A stretch of DNA of 64,000 bases from Thermosipho africanus Ob7 (GTDB lineage: Bacteria; Thermotogota; Thermotogae; Thermotogales; Fervidobacteriaceae), in NCBI RefSeq assembly GCF_003351105.1, contig NZ_NKRG01000006.1, forward strand, positions 1 through 64,000, read 5' to 3'. The translations under genes were made by a program, and so were the position numbers. Position 1 is the first letter of the stretch, and the number at the start of each line of letters is the position of its first letter. The notes beneath the pieces were generated by a model. The model ran no database searches and was not told the origin of the DNA. It saw only the letters and a list, made by a program, of their open reading frames with translations. This document shows, one piece after another, positions 1 to 7,693 of the stretch.

Positions 1-78
1 CTTAGTTTTATCAACATAAATCATATTGTTATTGACAATATCAGAAAAGTCTTGAAGACCAATGGGCAGACCTTTCAC
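1..78 (-). CDS. AAA-ATPase-like protein, N-terminal fragment (runs off window)
   Basis: Only the first 26 codons are inside the window. The frame starts at a GTG (76-78) behind an AGGTGA ribosome site. The peptide contains LPIGLQDFSDI followed by YVDKT, which matches the opening of the large AAA-ATPase_like/PD-(D/E)XK family (PF09820-type, 'PIGIQDF...YVDKT'). Members have an N-terminal ATPase and a C-terminal nuclease-like domain and are usually of unknown role. The ATG two bases further upstream is followed directly by TGA, so GTG is the only usable start. The gene lies 46 nt downstream of the WecA-like gene on the same strand and may be co-transcribed. The family call rests on a short peptide, so confidence is moderate. 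Confidence 0.55.
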   Translation of the reverse strand, partial: MKGLPIGLQDFSDIVNNNMIYVDKTK

Positions 79-124
79 ATTTTCACCTCATCAATTTTTA
101 ACTATTTCAAGATAATTATATCAC

Positions 125-970
125 TTAATTATTTAGTTTTTTAATGAGGCTGAAGTGGATTAAAAAGAGAATAATGGAGATTGATAGATAGTATAGTATG
201 CTCATATAACTTTTAGGAAGACTTGCAAATAGAAAGGTAAGTAGGTAGGAAAATGGTAAAAAGAGATTTCCCATTTTTTGGGGAAATATATGGTGAAGGT
301 GCTTTCTGTCTGCAAGAAAAGGATTTTCTTTTGAAATGACTCTTCTAATAAAGCTTGCTACCACTTCATAGAATGGGTACCCAAAAAAGATAGTTAGGTA
401 TACCATATCATTTTCTAATGATACTGCCGAAGAAAGAAGTATAAACCCTGTAATTAATATTCCGCTTTCTCCCATGAAAAGTTTTCCAAAAAAGTTGAAG
501 ATGTATATTGGAAGGTAAGAAAGTGCAAGTTCAAATTGAGAAAGCATTGAAAGGTATATTATTGACACACCGGTTGAAAGGCCATTAAGCCCGTCTATCA
601 TATTAAGTCCGTTAAAAAATGCAACTATCCAAAGTGTTGCAAAAATATCTGTGAATATATTATGTATTCCAAATAGTGTTAACTTGTATCTATACACTAT
701 ATATATAGCTATAACTATTTCAAATACAAACTTTTGTTTGTATGAAAGCTTGAACATGTCATCTAGCATTCCAAAAAGCAGGAGAGAAAAAAGCACTAAA
801 AAGGGATAATCGAAAAAGAAAAGGAGAATTGTAAATAATATAACTCCACCTACTTGAGGTGTAGGTTTGTGGTGGTTTTTTCTCTCTGTAGGATAGTCAA
901 GCAATATATTATACTTTTTTGAAATGTAGTATATCACGAGTGTTATAAGAAAATATGCAAGTAGTTTCAA
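125..970 (-). CDS. WecA/TagO-type undecaprenyl-phosphate sugar-1-phosphate transferase
   Basis: An integral membrane enzyme of 281 aa of the MraY/WecA family, which moves a sugar-1-phosphate (typically GlcNAc-1-P) from a UDP-sugar to undecaprenyl phosphate. Visible family signatures in order: HKPTPQVGG (34-42), the metal-binding pair DD (70-71), NGLNMIDGLNGL (120-131), FMGESG (165-170, the FMGD-like loop with E in place of D) and the His motif DRKHLHHI (221-228). About ten hydrophobic segments are present. The start is TTG with GATGGTGA upstream. It sits 4 nt after mraY on the same strand, so both members of the superfamily are probably co-expressed. It is a candidate lipid-carrier initiator for the glycan cluster to the right. 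The exact sugar cannot be read from sequence. Confidence 0.85.
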   Translation of the reverse strand: MKLLAYFLITLVIYYISKKYNILLDYPTERKNHHKPTPQVGGVILFTILLFFFDYPFLVLFSLLLFGMLDDMFKLSYKQKFVFEIVIAIYIVYRYKLTLFGIHNIFTDIFATLWIVAFFNGLNMIDGLNGLSTGVSIIYLSMLSQFELALSYLPIYIFNFFGKLFMGESGILITGFILLSSAVSLENDMVYLTIFFGYPFYEVVASFIRRVISKENPFLADRKHLHHIFPQKMGNLFLPFSYLLTFLFASLPKSYMSILYYLSISIILFLIHFSLIKKLNN

Positions 971-974
971 ATTT

Positions 975-1841
975 TCACCATCTTAGTATAGATAAAGAAA
1001 TTAAGAGATTAATTGCCGAAAAGACTCCAACAATCTTTTCTTCTTTCCACCCCAAAAGTTCAAAGTGGTGATGTATGGGCGACATTTTAAATACCCTCTT
1101 TTTGAATACTTTAAAAGAAAATACCTGGATTATAACACTAAGTGTTTCTACTATAAAGATAGATGAGGAAAATACAAGTTGTGTTTCTATGTTATAATAC
1201 ATTGCATATGTTGCAAGAAATGCACCGAGTGCAAGTGAGCCTGTATCACCCATAAATATAGATGCAGGGCGTGAGTTAAAGAGTAAAAACGCAAGAACGG
1301 AAGATATTATGATAAGCACGCTGTAGTCTTTGATAAAGACCATGAGCGGAACCATCGAGGTTATCCAAACCCATCCTGCAAGACCATCAAGTCCATCTGT
1401 TAGATTTACCGCATTTGATGCGCCAACTATAACGAATGTCCAAAAGATATAATACGTAGTCTTTGAAACTTCAATACCAAATATTGGCCTTACATTTGTA
1501 AAGGAGATTAAAAGCAAGGAAAAAATTACCTGAAGCAGAGATTTTTGATATGCTCTAAGGCCTAGAGCATTTTTTTTAAGTATACTTGATATGTCGTCTA
1601 TAAAGCCAATAAAGCCAAAAAGAATAAGGGAGAGTACGAAAATAGTAGGTGCTTTAGCAAGTAGTAAAAAGATACTTGCGGTTGATATAAATACAATACC
1701 CGCTGCAGTAGGTGTTCCACTCTTGTAGTTATGAAGGTCAGGACCTTCTTCTCTTATATATTGGCCAACTCTAATTTTTTTCATAAGTTTTATGTAGTAG
1801 TATATTAGTATAGCTGTAATTATAAAGTTTAGTATATACAC
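975..1841 (-). CDS. mraY: Phospho-N-acetylmuramoyl-pentapeptide-transferase (MraY)
   Basis: Makes lipid I by transferring phospho-MurNAc-pentapeptide from UDP to undecaprenyl phosphate at the cytoplasmic membrane. The diagnostic MraY motifs are all visible: TPTAAG (43-48), the DD pair (82-83), NAVNLTDGLDGL (143-154), FMGDTGSLALGA (196-207) and SPIHHHFELLGW (254-265). The last of these separates MraY from WecA enzymes. At 288 aa it is shorter than typical proteobacterial MraY (about 360), mainly through shorter loops. The start is GTG behind AAGGAG. It follows the small unknown gene by 12 nt and precedes the WecA-like gene by 4 nt, within a minus-strand run with murE. Confidence 0.95.
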   Translation of the reverse strand: MYILNFIITAILIYYYIKLMKKIRVGQYIREEGPDLHNYKSGTPTAAGIVFISTASIFLLLAKAPTIFVLSLILFGFIGFIDDISSILKKNALGLRAYQKSLLQVIFSLLLISFTNVRPIFGIEVSKTTYYIFWTFVIVGASNAVNLTDGLDGLAGWVWITSMVPLMVFIKDYSVLIIISSVLAFLLFNSRPASIFMGDTGSLALGAFLATYAMYYNIETQLVFSSSIFIVETLSVIIQVFSFKVFKKRVFKMSPIHHHFELLGWKEEKIVGVFSAINLLISLSILRW

Positions 1842-1853
1842 GTCACCAGCTCC

Positions 1854-2204
1854 TTAGAGTATTTTTTCTATGAAAAATATGGACAAAAGAAGGTGTAGAA
1901 TTTCTTCCTCATTTAGTGCTTTTTTAAATACAAATAAAGCTTTCTCACCATCTATGTTAAAAATATACCTATGAAAATTATCGGCAGATTTATAATCTAA
2001 AAGGTAGTAGTTTCCAGAGCTTTTTGAGATAAGATATTTTTCTTCTTCAAGCTCAATTACTATAGCATCATCTTTTTTGACTATGCTACATGTTTTGCTG
2101 CTATCACAAAAAAATTTGTTTCCCTTTTGGGAAACATTTAAATTTATTGAATCTCCTAAAAATCTTTTAAGAAGTTCTATGTTTATCTTTTCAAATGTAA
2201 TCAT
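1854..2204 (-). CDS. Unknown small protein between murE and mraY
   Basis: A 116-aa protein that I do not recognise. Its ATG overlaps the murE stop region by 4 nt, and mraY follows 12 nt later, so it is translationally coupled within the peptidoglycan run. The N-terminal half is rich in K, S and D with two Cys (residues about 33 and 39). The C-terminal 30 residues form a strongly hydrophobic, probably amphipathic helix (around LHLLLSIFFIEKIL). There is no signal peptide or catalytic motif. Its position suggests a role tied to cell-wall precursor synthesis, but that is inference from context only. It is not MurF, which would be about 430 aa with a GTNGKT loop. Confidence 0.7.
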   Translation of the reverse strand: MITFEKINIELLKRFLGDSINLNVSQKGNKFFCDSSKTCSIVKKDDAIVIELEEEKYLISKSSGNYYLLDYKSADNFHRYIFNIDGEKALFVFKKALNEEEILHLLLSIFFIEKIL

Positions 2205-3682
2205 TTGAATGTCTTTTCCCCTTTATTTATTTTTTGAAAGATAATATCTATTGCAACATCCCTATCTTTAAATGGTACTTTGTGATTTTCATCAAATACT
2301 TGATATGGTTCATGCCCTCTTCCTGCAATTAATATTACATCTCCTCTGTTTGCAAGTGTGATAGCAGTATCAATAGCTTCTTTTCTGTCTTCAATGGAAA
2401 GGCTTAAACTTCCTGGAACAAGACCAGCCTCAACATCTTTAATTATCTTTAAAGGATCTTCACCCCTTGGATCATCAGTTGTAATAATGGTTATATCTGA
2501 GTATTTTGATACTACTTCTCCCATCATTGGCCTTTTCCCTATATCAGATTGCCCCCCCGCTCCAAAGACGGTAATAAGTCTTCCTTTTGTAAGTTTTCTA
2601 AGCGAGAGTATTACCTTTTCAAGTGCATCGGGAGTATGGGCAAAATCAACAACTATTTCTATTCCAAGTTTCTTTGCCTCAGGTATGATTTCAAATCTAC
2701 CGTCAACTCCACGGAATGTTGCAACAGATGCAATTACCTCATCTATATCGTAGCCTATTTCAGCAAGAGCAGCTACTACCAATGTAATATTAAATGCATT
2801 GTACTCTCCAATTAATTGTGATGCGACTTTCTTTTCACCGTATGGAGTGTCTAACTTGAAGAATGTACCAGACCAATTGGTTGTAATTTCATGTATAACG
2901 TAATCTGATGAACTGTCTACTCCAAAGCTAACAAGTTTTATATTTTTGTTTTTGTTTTTAACTTCTTGCAAAAGCTCATGATTTACCACTGCAATTCCAT
3001 TTGGTTTTAAAAGGTTTAAGATATGAAATTTGGCCTTTTTGTAGTTTTCAAAAGTTTCATGAAAATCAAGATGATCCCTTGTTATGTTTGTTATACCTAC
3101 AATATCGTAGCGTATGCTTTCCACTCTATACTGTGAAAGAGCATGGGATGAAACTTCCATTCCATAGTATTTTCCACCATTTTCAAGGGTTTTATGCATA
3201 TTTCTCATTATTTCAATAGCACTTGGCGTTGTGTTTGGATGGTAAAATTTATCACCCATTATATCATTTACCACTGTACCACTTATACTTCCCTTTATTC
3301 CAAAGTTGTGCATGATGTGATGGAACAAATGCACTGAAGTTGTTTTTCCATTGGTTCCCGTAACACCAAATGTGATAAGTTTTTCGTATGGTTTGTTGTA
3401 AAACATACTTGCAATTATTGATTCAGCAATTCTTGAATCAACAACTTGTATGTAAGGATATTTTCTTATTTCTCTTTCTACAACAAAAACGTTTGCACCT
3501 TCTTTGTAGAGGTCATCTACAATATTGTGCGAATCAAAACTAGTCCCTTTTCTGCAAATAAAAAGGGTGTTTTCTTGAATATCTTTTGAGTTTGAAGAGA
3601 TATAATTAAATTCGAGCTCTTCATCGCAGTTTACCTTAAGAATTAAAGAATTTAATTCTCTTAAAATATCCTTGATTTTCAA
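2201..3682 (-). CDS. murE: UDP-N-acetylmuramyl-tripeptide synthetase (MurE)
   Basis: A cytoplasmic Mur ligase of 493 aa that adds the third amino acid of the peptidoglycan stem. The ATP loop GTNGKTT is at 109-115, the carbamylated-Lys/His region TRDHLDFHE at about 201-209, and the substrate-specificity motif is DDPR (403-406). Meso-diaminopimelate enzymes carry DNPR. Thermotoga MurE, which uses lysine, is remembered to carry DDPR, so lysine use is plausible here but is inference. The start is TTG with GGGAGTGA seven bases upstream. A 14-bp palindrome (CCCTTTTAAAAGGG, 3695-3708) includes the GGG of that ribosome site and could modulate initiation. It is the first gene of the murE-unknown-mraY-wecA-like group. 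Confidence 0.95.
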   Translation of the reverse strand: MKIKDILRELNSLILKVNCDEELEFNYISSNSKDIQENTLFICRKGTSFDSHNIVDDLYKEGANVFVVEREIRKYPYIQVVDSRIAESIIASMFYNKPYEKLITFGVTGTNGKTTSVHLFHHIMHNFGIKGSISGTVVNDIMGDKFYHPNTTPSAIEIMRNMHKTLENGGKYYGMEVSSHALSQYRVESIRYDIVGITNITRDHLDFHETFENYKKAKFHILNLLKPNGIAVVNHELLQEVKNKNKNIKLVSFGVDSSSDYVIHEITTNWSGTFFKLDTPYGEKKVASQLIGEYNAFNITLVVAALAEIGYDIDEVIASVATFRGVDGRFEIIPEAKKLGIEIVVDFAHTPDALEKVILSLRKLTKGRLITVFGAGGQSDIGKRPMMGEVVSKYSDITIITTDDPRGEDPLKIIKDVEAGLVPGSLSLSIEDRKEAIDTAITLANRGDVILIAGRGHEPYQVFDENHKVPFKDRDVAIDIIFQKINKGEKTFK

Positions 3683-3767
3683 AAATAAATCACTCCCTTT
3701 TAAAAGGGTTCTTTTTAAAAATTATATAACAAAACATTAAAAAATTCAATATTTTAGGCAGGTAAAA

Positions 3768-4568
3768 TTAAAAAAGTGATAAAAATTCTTTTATATTTTC
3801 TCTTCTCACTTCTATTCCAAGTTCTATATCCGGTGTATTTTGACCGTGGAAATCTGAACCTGCCGTTTTTACAAGGTTGTACTTTTTAGCTAGTTTTTCA
3901 TATGTTTCGATCATACCTTTTGTATGCTTTGAATAATATACTTCTATACCTTTTAGTCCTAAATCAACCATTTTTTTAAGTAGCTTTTCAATTTCATCTT
4001 CATCTTCACTTGTTTGATATGGGTGTGCAAATACAGCAATTCCACCTGCCTGAGTAATTATTTCAATTGCATTTTCAAGGTCTAACCTTTTTTTATCTTC
4101 ATACAGCGGCATTCCTCGTTTGAGGTATTTTTCAAATGCCTCTTTTCTATCTTTAACGTATCCTTTTTTCAATAAAAGCGAGGCAAAGTGTGGACGTCCA
4201 ATTAGGGTACCGTTTGCCTCTTCTAATAACTCTTCAAGAGTTATATCAAATCCAAGTGCATTAGCCTTTTCAACCATCTTTACGTTTCTTTCGTATCTGT
4301 ATTGTTTTAATTGATCAAGAACTTTATTAAATTTTTCGTTATTTATATCAAAACCATAACCTAGAATATGAAGAGTTGTAGGATGCTCAATACTTATCTC
4401 AACACCTGGGATAAAGTTTTTTTCTTTGATTTGTTTTACTCCATCTATAGTATCATGGTCAGTTAGTGAGAAACATTCAATTTTTCTTTCTTTTACTAGT
4501 GTTACAAGCTCATTTGGATTAAACGTTCCATCTGATGCTGTTGAGTGCATGTGAAAGTCTACTAGCAA
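3768..4568 (-). CDS. PHP-domain phosphoesterase (RNase AM/TrpH-like)
   Basis: A metal-dependent PHP-superfamily phosphoesterase of 266 aa. It opens with DFHMHSTASDG (residues 4-14), the first metal-binding motif, followed by SLTDHDTI (about 36-43) and GVEIS (about 55-59). Further on come RPHFA (about 124-128), the late metal ligands in AVFAHPY (about 178-184) and AGSDFHG (about 236-242). This order matches YciV/TrpH proteins, which act as 5'-3' RNase AM or on 3',5'-bisphosphonucleotides. It starts with TTG behind GGAGGTTG and lies 5 nt after the DHH gene, so the two phosphoesterases are co-transcribed. The substrate is inferred from family, not shown. Confidence 0.85.
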   Translation of the reverse strand: MLVDFHMHSTASDGTFNPNELVTLVKERKIECFSLTDHDTIDGVKQIKEKNFIPGVEISIEHPTTLHILGYGFDINNEKFNKVLDQLKQYRYERNVKMVEKANALGFDITLEELLEEANGTLIGRPHFASLLLKKGYVKDRKEAFEKYLKRGMPLYEDKKRLDLENAIEIITQAGGIAVFAHPYQTSEDEDEIEKLLKKMVDLGLKGIEVYYSKHTKGMIETYEKLAKKYNLVKTAGSDFHGQNTPDIELGIEVRRENIKEFLSLF

Positions 4569-4573
4569 CTAAT

Positions 4574-5470
4574 TCAACCTCCTTTGTAATCTTCAAGCGC
4601 CTTTAAAAGAATTTTGTAGTCAAAAAAATTCATCCATATTCCTTGCACTCTTTCTATGTTTAGCTTTTTTTGTATTGGTACAAAAAGCATGTGGTATATT
4701 TTTTGAACATATCGTTTTTTCACATGTATTTTTATACCTTCTTTTAGAATTCCAATAAGGACATCTAAGTTTAAGATGTTAAAAAGGCCATCTACAAAAC
4801 CATAGAATTGATCGTTATCTTTAAATTTTAACACACATACATTTAATCCATTTATATTGTAAAACTTTGCCTTTTTAATTGTTTTTAAAAAAGAACTTTT
4901 GTCTATATCTTTGTAGTATACCACATCTAAGATATCTTCAAAACGTCTATTTTTTAAAAACTTTGAAAAGTAGAAAAACTCACCTTCCCTTGCAGTTCTA
5001 AACATTGCTGTATCTGTATATAGTGCAACAGCAAAAGAAAAAAGAATCTCATCATTGAGTGGTAGATTTTCTTTTATTGAAAGATTGTAAAGGTTAATAA
5101 CGTTTGCACTGGAAGGCTCGATATAGCAGAAAAGTGCATTTTCAACAAACTCTCCATCTCTTTTATGGTGATGGTCGAATATAACATATGGTTTATTAAT
5201 CTTAAAAGGAAGGTCTTGTCTTTTTTCTGTGTCGTATATAAAGATTATGTCAAAATCATCTATACTGTCGGTACTGTTTTTTAAATTGAGCATTTCAATT
5301 AATCCTGCAGCACTTCTAAGCTCGTATGGGGGTATAAAGTAGCTCCCTCCAAAAATGGATAGTCCCCAGTAGATAGAGGCAATTCCATCACAGTCAGATT
5401 TTACATGTGTTGTGTGAAGAATTTTTTTGCCTTTTAGGTTTAATAACTCTTTAAAACTTATATGTTCCAT
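4574..5470 (-). CDS. DHH-family phosphoesterase
   Basis: A 298-aa DHH-superfamily protein (relatives include NrnA oligoribonucleases and exopolyphosphatases). Metal-binding motifs are visible in order: SDCDGIAS (about 25-32), IYDT (about 78-81), the eponymous DHHHKRD (about 98-104), and LYTDTAMFR (about 149-157). The DHHA1 C-terminal substrate domain is not obvious, so the nucleic-acid substrate is uncertain. It lies 5 nt upstream of the PHP phosphoesterase, which suggests a joint role in nucleotide or short-oligonucleotide turnover. The ATG has no good ribosome site but sits a few bases after an extended -10 box, so its mRNA may be leaderless. Confidence 0.8.
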   Translation of the reverse strand: MEHISFKELLNLKGKKILHTTHVKSDCDGIASIYWGLSIFGGSYFIPPYELRSAAGLIEMLNLKNSTDSIDDFDIIFIYDTEKRQDLPFKINKPYVIFDHHHKRDGEFVENALFCYIEPSSANVINLYNLSIKENLPLNDEILFSFAVALYTDTAMFRTAREGEFFYFSKFLKNRRFEDILDVVYYKDIDKSSFLKTIKKAKFYNINGLNVCVLKFKDNDQFYGFVDGLFNILNLDVLIGILKEGIKIHVKKRYVQKIYHMLFVPIQKKLNIERVQGIWMNFFDYKILLKALEDYKGG

Positions 5471-5479
5471 ATCATTTAG

Positions 5480-5488
5480 ATTATACCA
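5480..5488 (-). promoter_or_regulatory. Extended -10 promoter for the DHH-PHP genes
   Basis: On the minus strand TGGTATAAT (TGn plus a consensus -10) lies 9 nt before the DHH ATG, directly downstream of the T-run of the manC terminator. Transcription would start about 3 nt before the ATG, giving an almost leaderless message. No good -35 is seen at 17 bp, which is usual for extended -10 promoters. Confidence 0.5.
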
Positions 5489-5490
5489 CT

Positions 5491-5521
5491 AAAAAAATGC
5501 GGCTTTGAACTTCAAAGCCGC
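5491..5521 (-). terminator. Rho-independent terminator after manC
   Basis: On the minus strand an 11-bp perfect stem (GCGGCTTTGAA / TTCAAAGCCGC) is followed by seven T residues, 6 nt past the manC stop. It separates manC from the DHH-PHP-mur genes. Confidence 0.85.
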
Positions 5522-5527
5522 CGGAAT

Positions 5528-6583
5528 CTACTTTTTACTTATTTTGTTTTTTATTTCTCTTATTTTTTGAATACTTTCTTTACTTGAGATTATAAGGTAA
5601 TCGTCTGTTTCTATAACGACTAGGTTTTCAACATCGTTTAAAATTGTTATCTTTTTGCTTTTTACAATATTTGCTTTTGAATCAAAATAGTATGTGTTTT
5701 CGTTTATAACATTTCCGTTTTCATCCTTTTTGCTGTGTCTTTCAACGGAAGTCCAGCTTCCTACATCGTCCCATCCAAATTCAGATGGAATGACATATAT
5801 ATCTTTTGCATGTTCCATTATTCCATAGTCAACGGAAATTTTGTCTACCTTTGGGTATAACTCCCCAAGTATTTTCAAATATTCTTTTCCGGAATATTTA
5901 AAAATTTCTTCTAAGATGTTATACGTATTTGGAAGAAACTTTTTTGTGTTTTCAAGGATAGTCCCTGTATTCCAGACAAATATTCCTGCGTTCCAAAGGT
6001 AATTTCCCTCACTTAAGTATTTTTTTGCAACCTCAAGGCTTGGCTTTTCAACAAATCGTTCAACTTTTAATACAGATTCGTTTATGTTTAAATTGTCTTT
6101 GCTTTGATATTTAATATAGCCATAACCTGTTTCTGGTCTATCTGGTTTTATACCAAGTGTTACTATAGCGTTTTTATTTTTGTTTATAAATTCAAAAGCA
6201 TTGGTTAGTGCTTTTTGAAAGTTTTTTACATCTTCTACAAGGTGATCTGCGGGAAGAACTGCAAGATTTACATCGCCAAGTTTTTCTTTTATATAAAATG
6301 CAGACAGTGCAATACATGGTGCTGTATTTCTTCCAGCAGGCTCGATTATAATATTTTCCTCAGGAAGAGTTGGAAGCTGCTCTTTTACCAAATCAACATA
6401 GATTTGTCCTGTGACAACAAAGGTATTTTCAATTGGTATGATACTTTTGAGCCTTTCAACTGTTAACTGGATCATGGTTTTTTCATTGAAAAGATTTAAA
6501 AATTGCTTAGGTTTTTCATCGGTTGAATACGGCCAAAATCTTTCTCCTTTTCCTCCTGCCATTATAAGGGCGTAGTTTTTCAT
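5528..6583 (-). CDS. manC: Mannose-1-phosphate guanylyltransferase
   Basis: A cytoplasmic nucleotidyltransferase of 351 aa that makes GDP-mannose from GTP and mannose-1-P for glycan synthesis. The N-terminal signature MAGGKGERFWPYS with downstream EKPKQF is diagnostic of ManC/ManC1. Later come PADH (about 109-112), VEKP (about 174-177) and WNAGIFVW (about 192-199). The C-terminal cupin (isomerase) domain of bifunctional ManC is absent; the length fits the monofunctional form. An upstream in-frame start would add 17 residues. I chose the ATG at 6581-6583 because GGGAGG lies 8 nt before it. It is the second gene after the sigma-like protein and ends in a strong terminator. GDP-mannose could feed the cluster at 9-45 kb. 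Confidence 0.92.
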   Translation of the reverse strand: MKNYALIMAGGKGERFWPYSTDEKPKQFLNLFNEKTMIQLTVERLKSIIPIENTFVVTGQIYVDLVKEQLPTLPEENIIIEPAGRNTAPCIALSAFYIKEKLGDVNLAVLPADHLVEDVKNFQKALTNAFEFINKNKNAIVTLGIKPDRPETGYGYIKYQSKDNLNINESVLKVERFVEKPSLEVAKKYLSEGNYLWNAGIFVWNTGTILENTKKFLPNTYNILEEIFKYSGKEYLKILGELYPKVDKISVDYGIMEHAKDIYVIPSEFGWDDVGSWTSVERHSKKDENGNVINENTYYFDSKANIVKSKKITILNDVENLVVIETDDYLIISSKESIQKIREIKNKISKK

Positions 6584-6630
6584 GCTTTTTCCTCCCTTTG
6601 CTTTTTTAACACTTTTAATTATACCATTAT

Positions 6631-6960
6631 TCATTCATACTCTCCGTGGATTTCTTTATAGTATTTTGAATTTTCATCATCTGCAGAAAAGTAGTCAAAG
6701 CATAGACATGTAAATGGACTATCTGTACAATACGGTGGTCTTCGATTATTTTTCAGGATTGATATGAGCTTTTGTTTTATAAAGTGCAATACAAAATTTC
6801 TTTGATCTCCGCGACCATCAAATTTTGAAAGCGCGCACATTAATATATACCATATGGTTTGCTCTAAATCTTCAAAAGATAAAATTTTGTATTTATATGC
6901 CTTGTAATACCTTCCAGCTATATTTTTGACATCATCTTTGTATGTTTTGTATATATCCAA
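6631..6960 (-). CDS. Small sigma-70 region-2-like protein
   Basis: About 109 aa from a TTG start with GGGGGA 7 nt upstream. An upstream start in the same frame would add 18 residues but has no ribosome site. The sequence runs ...SFEDLEQTIWYILM...FDGRGDQRNFVLHFIKQKLISIL..., which resembles sigma-factor region 2 (core binding and -10 recognition). There is no region 4, so it looks like a half sigma factor, comparable to the split SigO/RsoA pair of Bacillus. A 13-bp palindromic element (AAATGTATACATA) lies about 34 nt upstream and is repeated before the DUF1659/DUF2922 operon. This makes it a candidate regulator of that operon and of itself. The family call is by eye and moderate. Confidence 0.55.
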   Translation of the reverse strand: MDIYKTYKDDVKNIAGRYYKAYKYKILSFEDLEQTIWYILMCALSKFDGRGDQRNFVLHFIKQKLISILKNNRRPPYCTDSPFTCLCFDYFSADDENSKYYKEIHGEYE

Positions 6961-6993
6961 GATACATTCCCCCTTATACACATAAAAATTAAC

Positions 6994-7006
6994 AAATGTA
7001 TACATA
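6994..7006 (-). promoter_or_regulatory. Palindromic element upstream of the sigma-like gene
   Basis: AAATGTATACATA with core TGTATACA, identical over 13 bp to 7783-7795 upstream of the DUF1659 operon. In both places the minus strand reads TATGTATACATTT followed by an AT-rich stretch. It could be an operator or part of a special promoter. Confidence 0.45.
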
Positions 7007-7011
7007 ACAGA

Positions 7012-7047
7012 CAAAAATAAAGAGGAGAAGGCGTGTGCCTTCCCCTC
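7012..7047 (-). terminator. Rho-independent terminator after the DUF1659/DUF2922 operon
   Basis: On the minus strand GAGGGGAAGGC / GCCTTCTCCTC forms an 11-bp stem with one mismatch and a 4-nt loop, followed by TTTATTTTT. It sits 7 nt past the last small gene of the operon. Confidence 0.85.
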
Positions 7048-7053
7048 AAAACT

Positions 7054-7245
7054 TTACTTAAACAAAATGTTTGCAAGATAATCTATTGCAGGTGAAAGCA
7101 CTAGTTCTAAATCTTCTCTGTCTATATCTACGTGTAGATAATCAAATATACTATCTACAAGTTCTATTACTTCTTTTTTCTTTTTTTCACCGTCACCGGG
7201 TCGCTCGACTAGACTCATAAAGAGTTTTACAATTGACCATATCAT
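7054..7245 (-). CDS. Unknown small protein in the DUF1659/DUF2922 operon
   Basis: A 63-aa protein from ATG 7243-7245, with AAGGTGAG five bases upstream. A GTG start 9 nt earlier, inside that ribosome site, would add MSC. It begins with a short hydrophobic stretch (MIWSIVKLFMSLV) followed by a charged linker with KKKK and an acidic amphipathic C-terminal helix region. I do not recognise the family. In Firmicutes the DUF1659/DUF2922 pair is often followed by a very short YvrJ-type protein. This one occupies that position but is longer and not clearly homologous. It is the last gene before the terminator. Confidence 0.6.
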   Translation of the reverse strand: MIWSIVKLFMSLVERPGDGEKKKKEVIELVDSIFDYLHVDIDREDLELVLSPAIDYLANILFK

Positions 7246-7255
7246 ACAGCTCACC

Positions 7256-7468
7256 TTACTTTAATATGTCTATTAAAACATTTGTGTTTGATTCAAGAAC
7301 TCTTGCCTCGTCAAAAACATAACCTTCTGGGACAAGACCGTTGTCTATTAAAACTTGTGCGTCTGTTTGAAGCGCAGCTGTATCTATATTTTCAACAGGA
7401 TTTTGAACATTTACTCTGAACGCTTTACCTTCTTCTTGATTTCTAAAAACAAGTGTAAGTCTTTTCAT
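7256..7468 (-). CDS. DUF2922-family small protein
   Basis: A 70-aa protein of the kind MKRLTLVFRNQEEGKAFRV... with the central segment VENIDTAALQTDAQVLID and a C-terminal DARVLESNTNVLIDI. This matches my memory of DUF2922 (beta-hairpin opening, 'K...VFKNE.GK...I.I..P..dLt...V...M..Ii'). The function of this family is unknown. It is preceded by AAGGGGGT and lies 33 nt after the DUF1659 gene. The downstream small gene's ribosome site begins right at its stop, so the three are one operon. Confidence 0.75.
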   Translation of the reverse strand: MKRLTLVFRNQEEGKAFRVNVQNPVENIDTAALQTDAQVLIDNGLVPEGYVFDEARVLESNTNVLIDILK

Positions 7469-7501
7469 ATATCCCTACCCCCTTAAATTTTTTTATTTTA
7501 C

Positions 7502-7693
7502 TTACATTACTGGTGTATATGTAACTAATTGTGCTGAATAAAGTGAATAATTTGTGTACTTTTCTATTGTTTGAGCGATTGAAAGAGCTTTTTGAGCATC
7601 GACACTGTCTTGAACATTTAATGACTGTGTTTTTAGTATAGGCTCGCCATTTTCATCAGTTCCAACATTCCATTTTATAGATAGTTTTTTCAT
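7502..7693 (-). CDS. DUF1659-family small protein
   Basis: A 63-aa protein from the ATG at 7691-7693, preceded by AAGGGGG at 8 nt. A TTG start 18 nt upstream, inside the ribosome site, is rejected. Features typical of DUF1659 are visible: an N-terminal strand, then DENGEPILKTQSLN, then a helix with QKALSIAQTIEKYTNYSLYSAQLV. The family is found beside DUF2922 in Firmicutes and Thermotogota and has no established role. It is the first gene of the operon. The shared AAATGTATACATA element lies about 90 nt upstream. Confidence 0.75.
   Translation of the reverse strand: MKKLSIKWNVGTDENGEPILKTQSLNVQDSVDAQKALSIAQTIEKYTNYSLYSAQLVTYTPVM

Noticed and set aside
2358-2815. Plus-strand open frames opposite murE
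   Set aside because: Antisense shadows of a clearly conserved gene with catalytic motifs.
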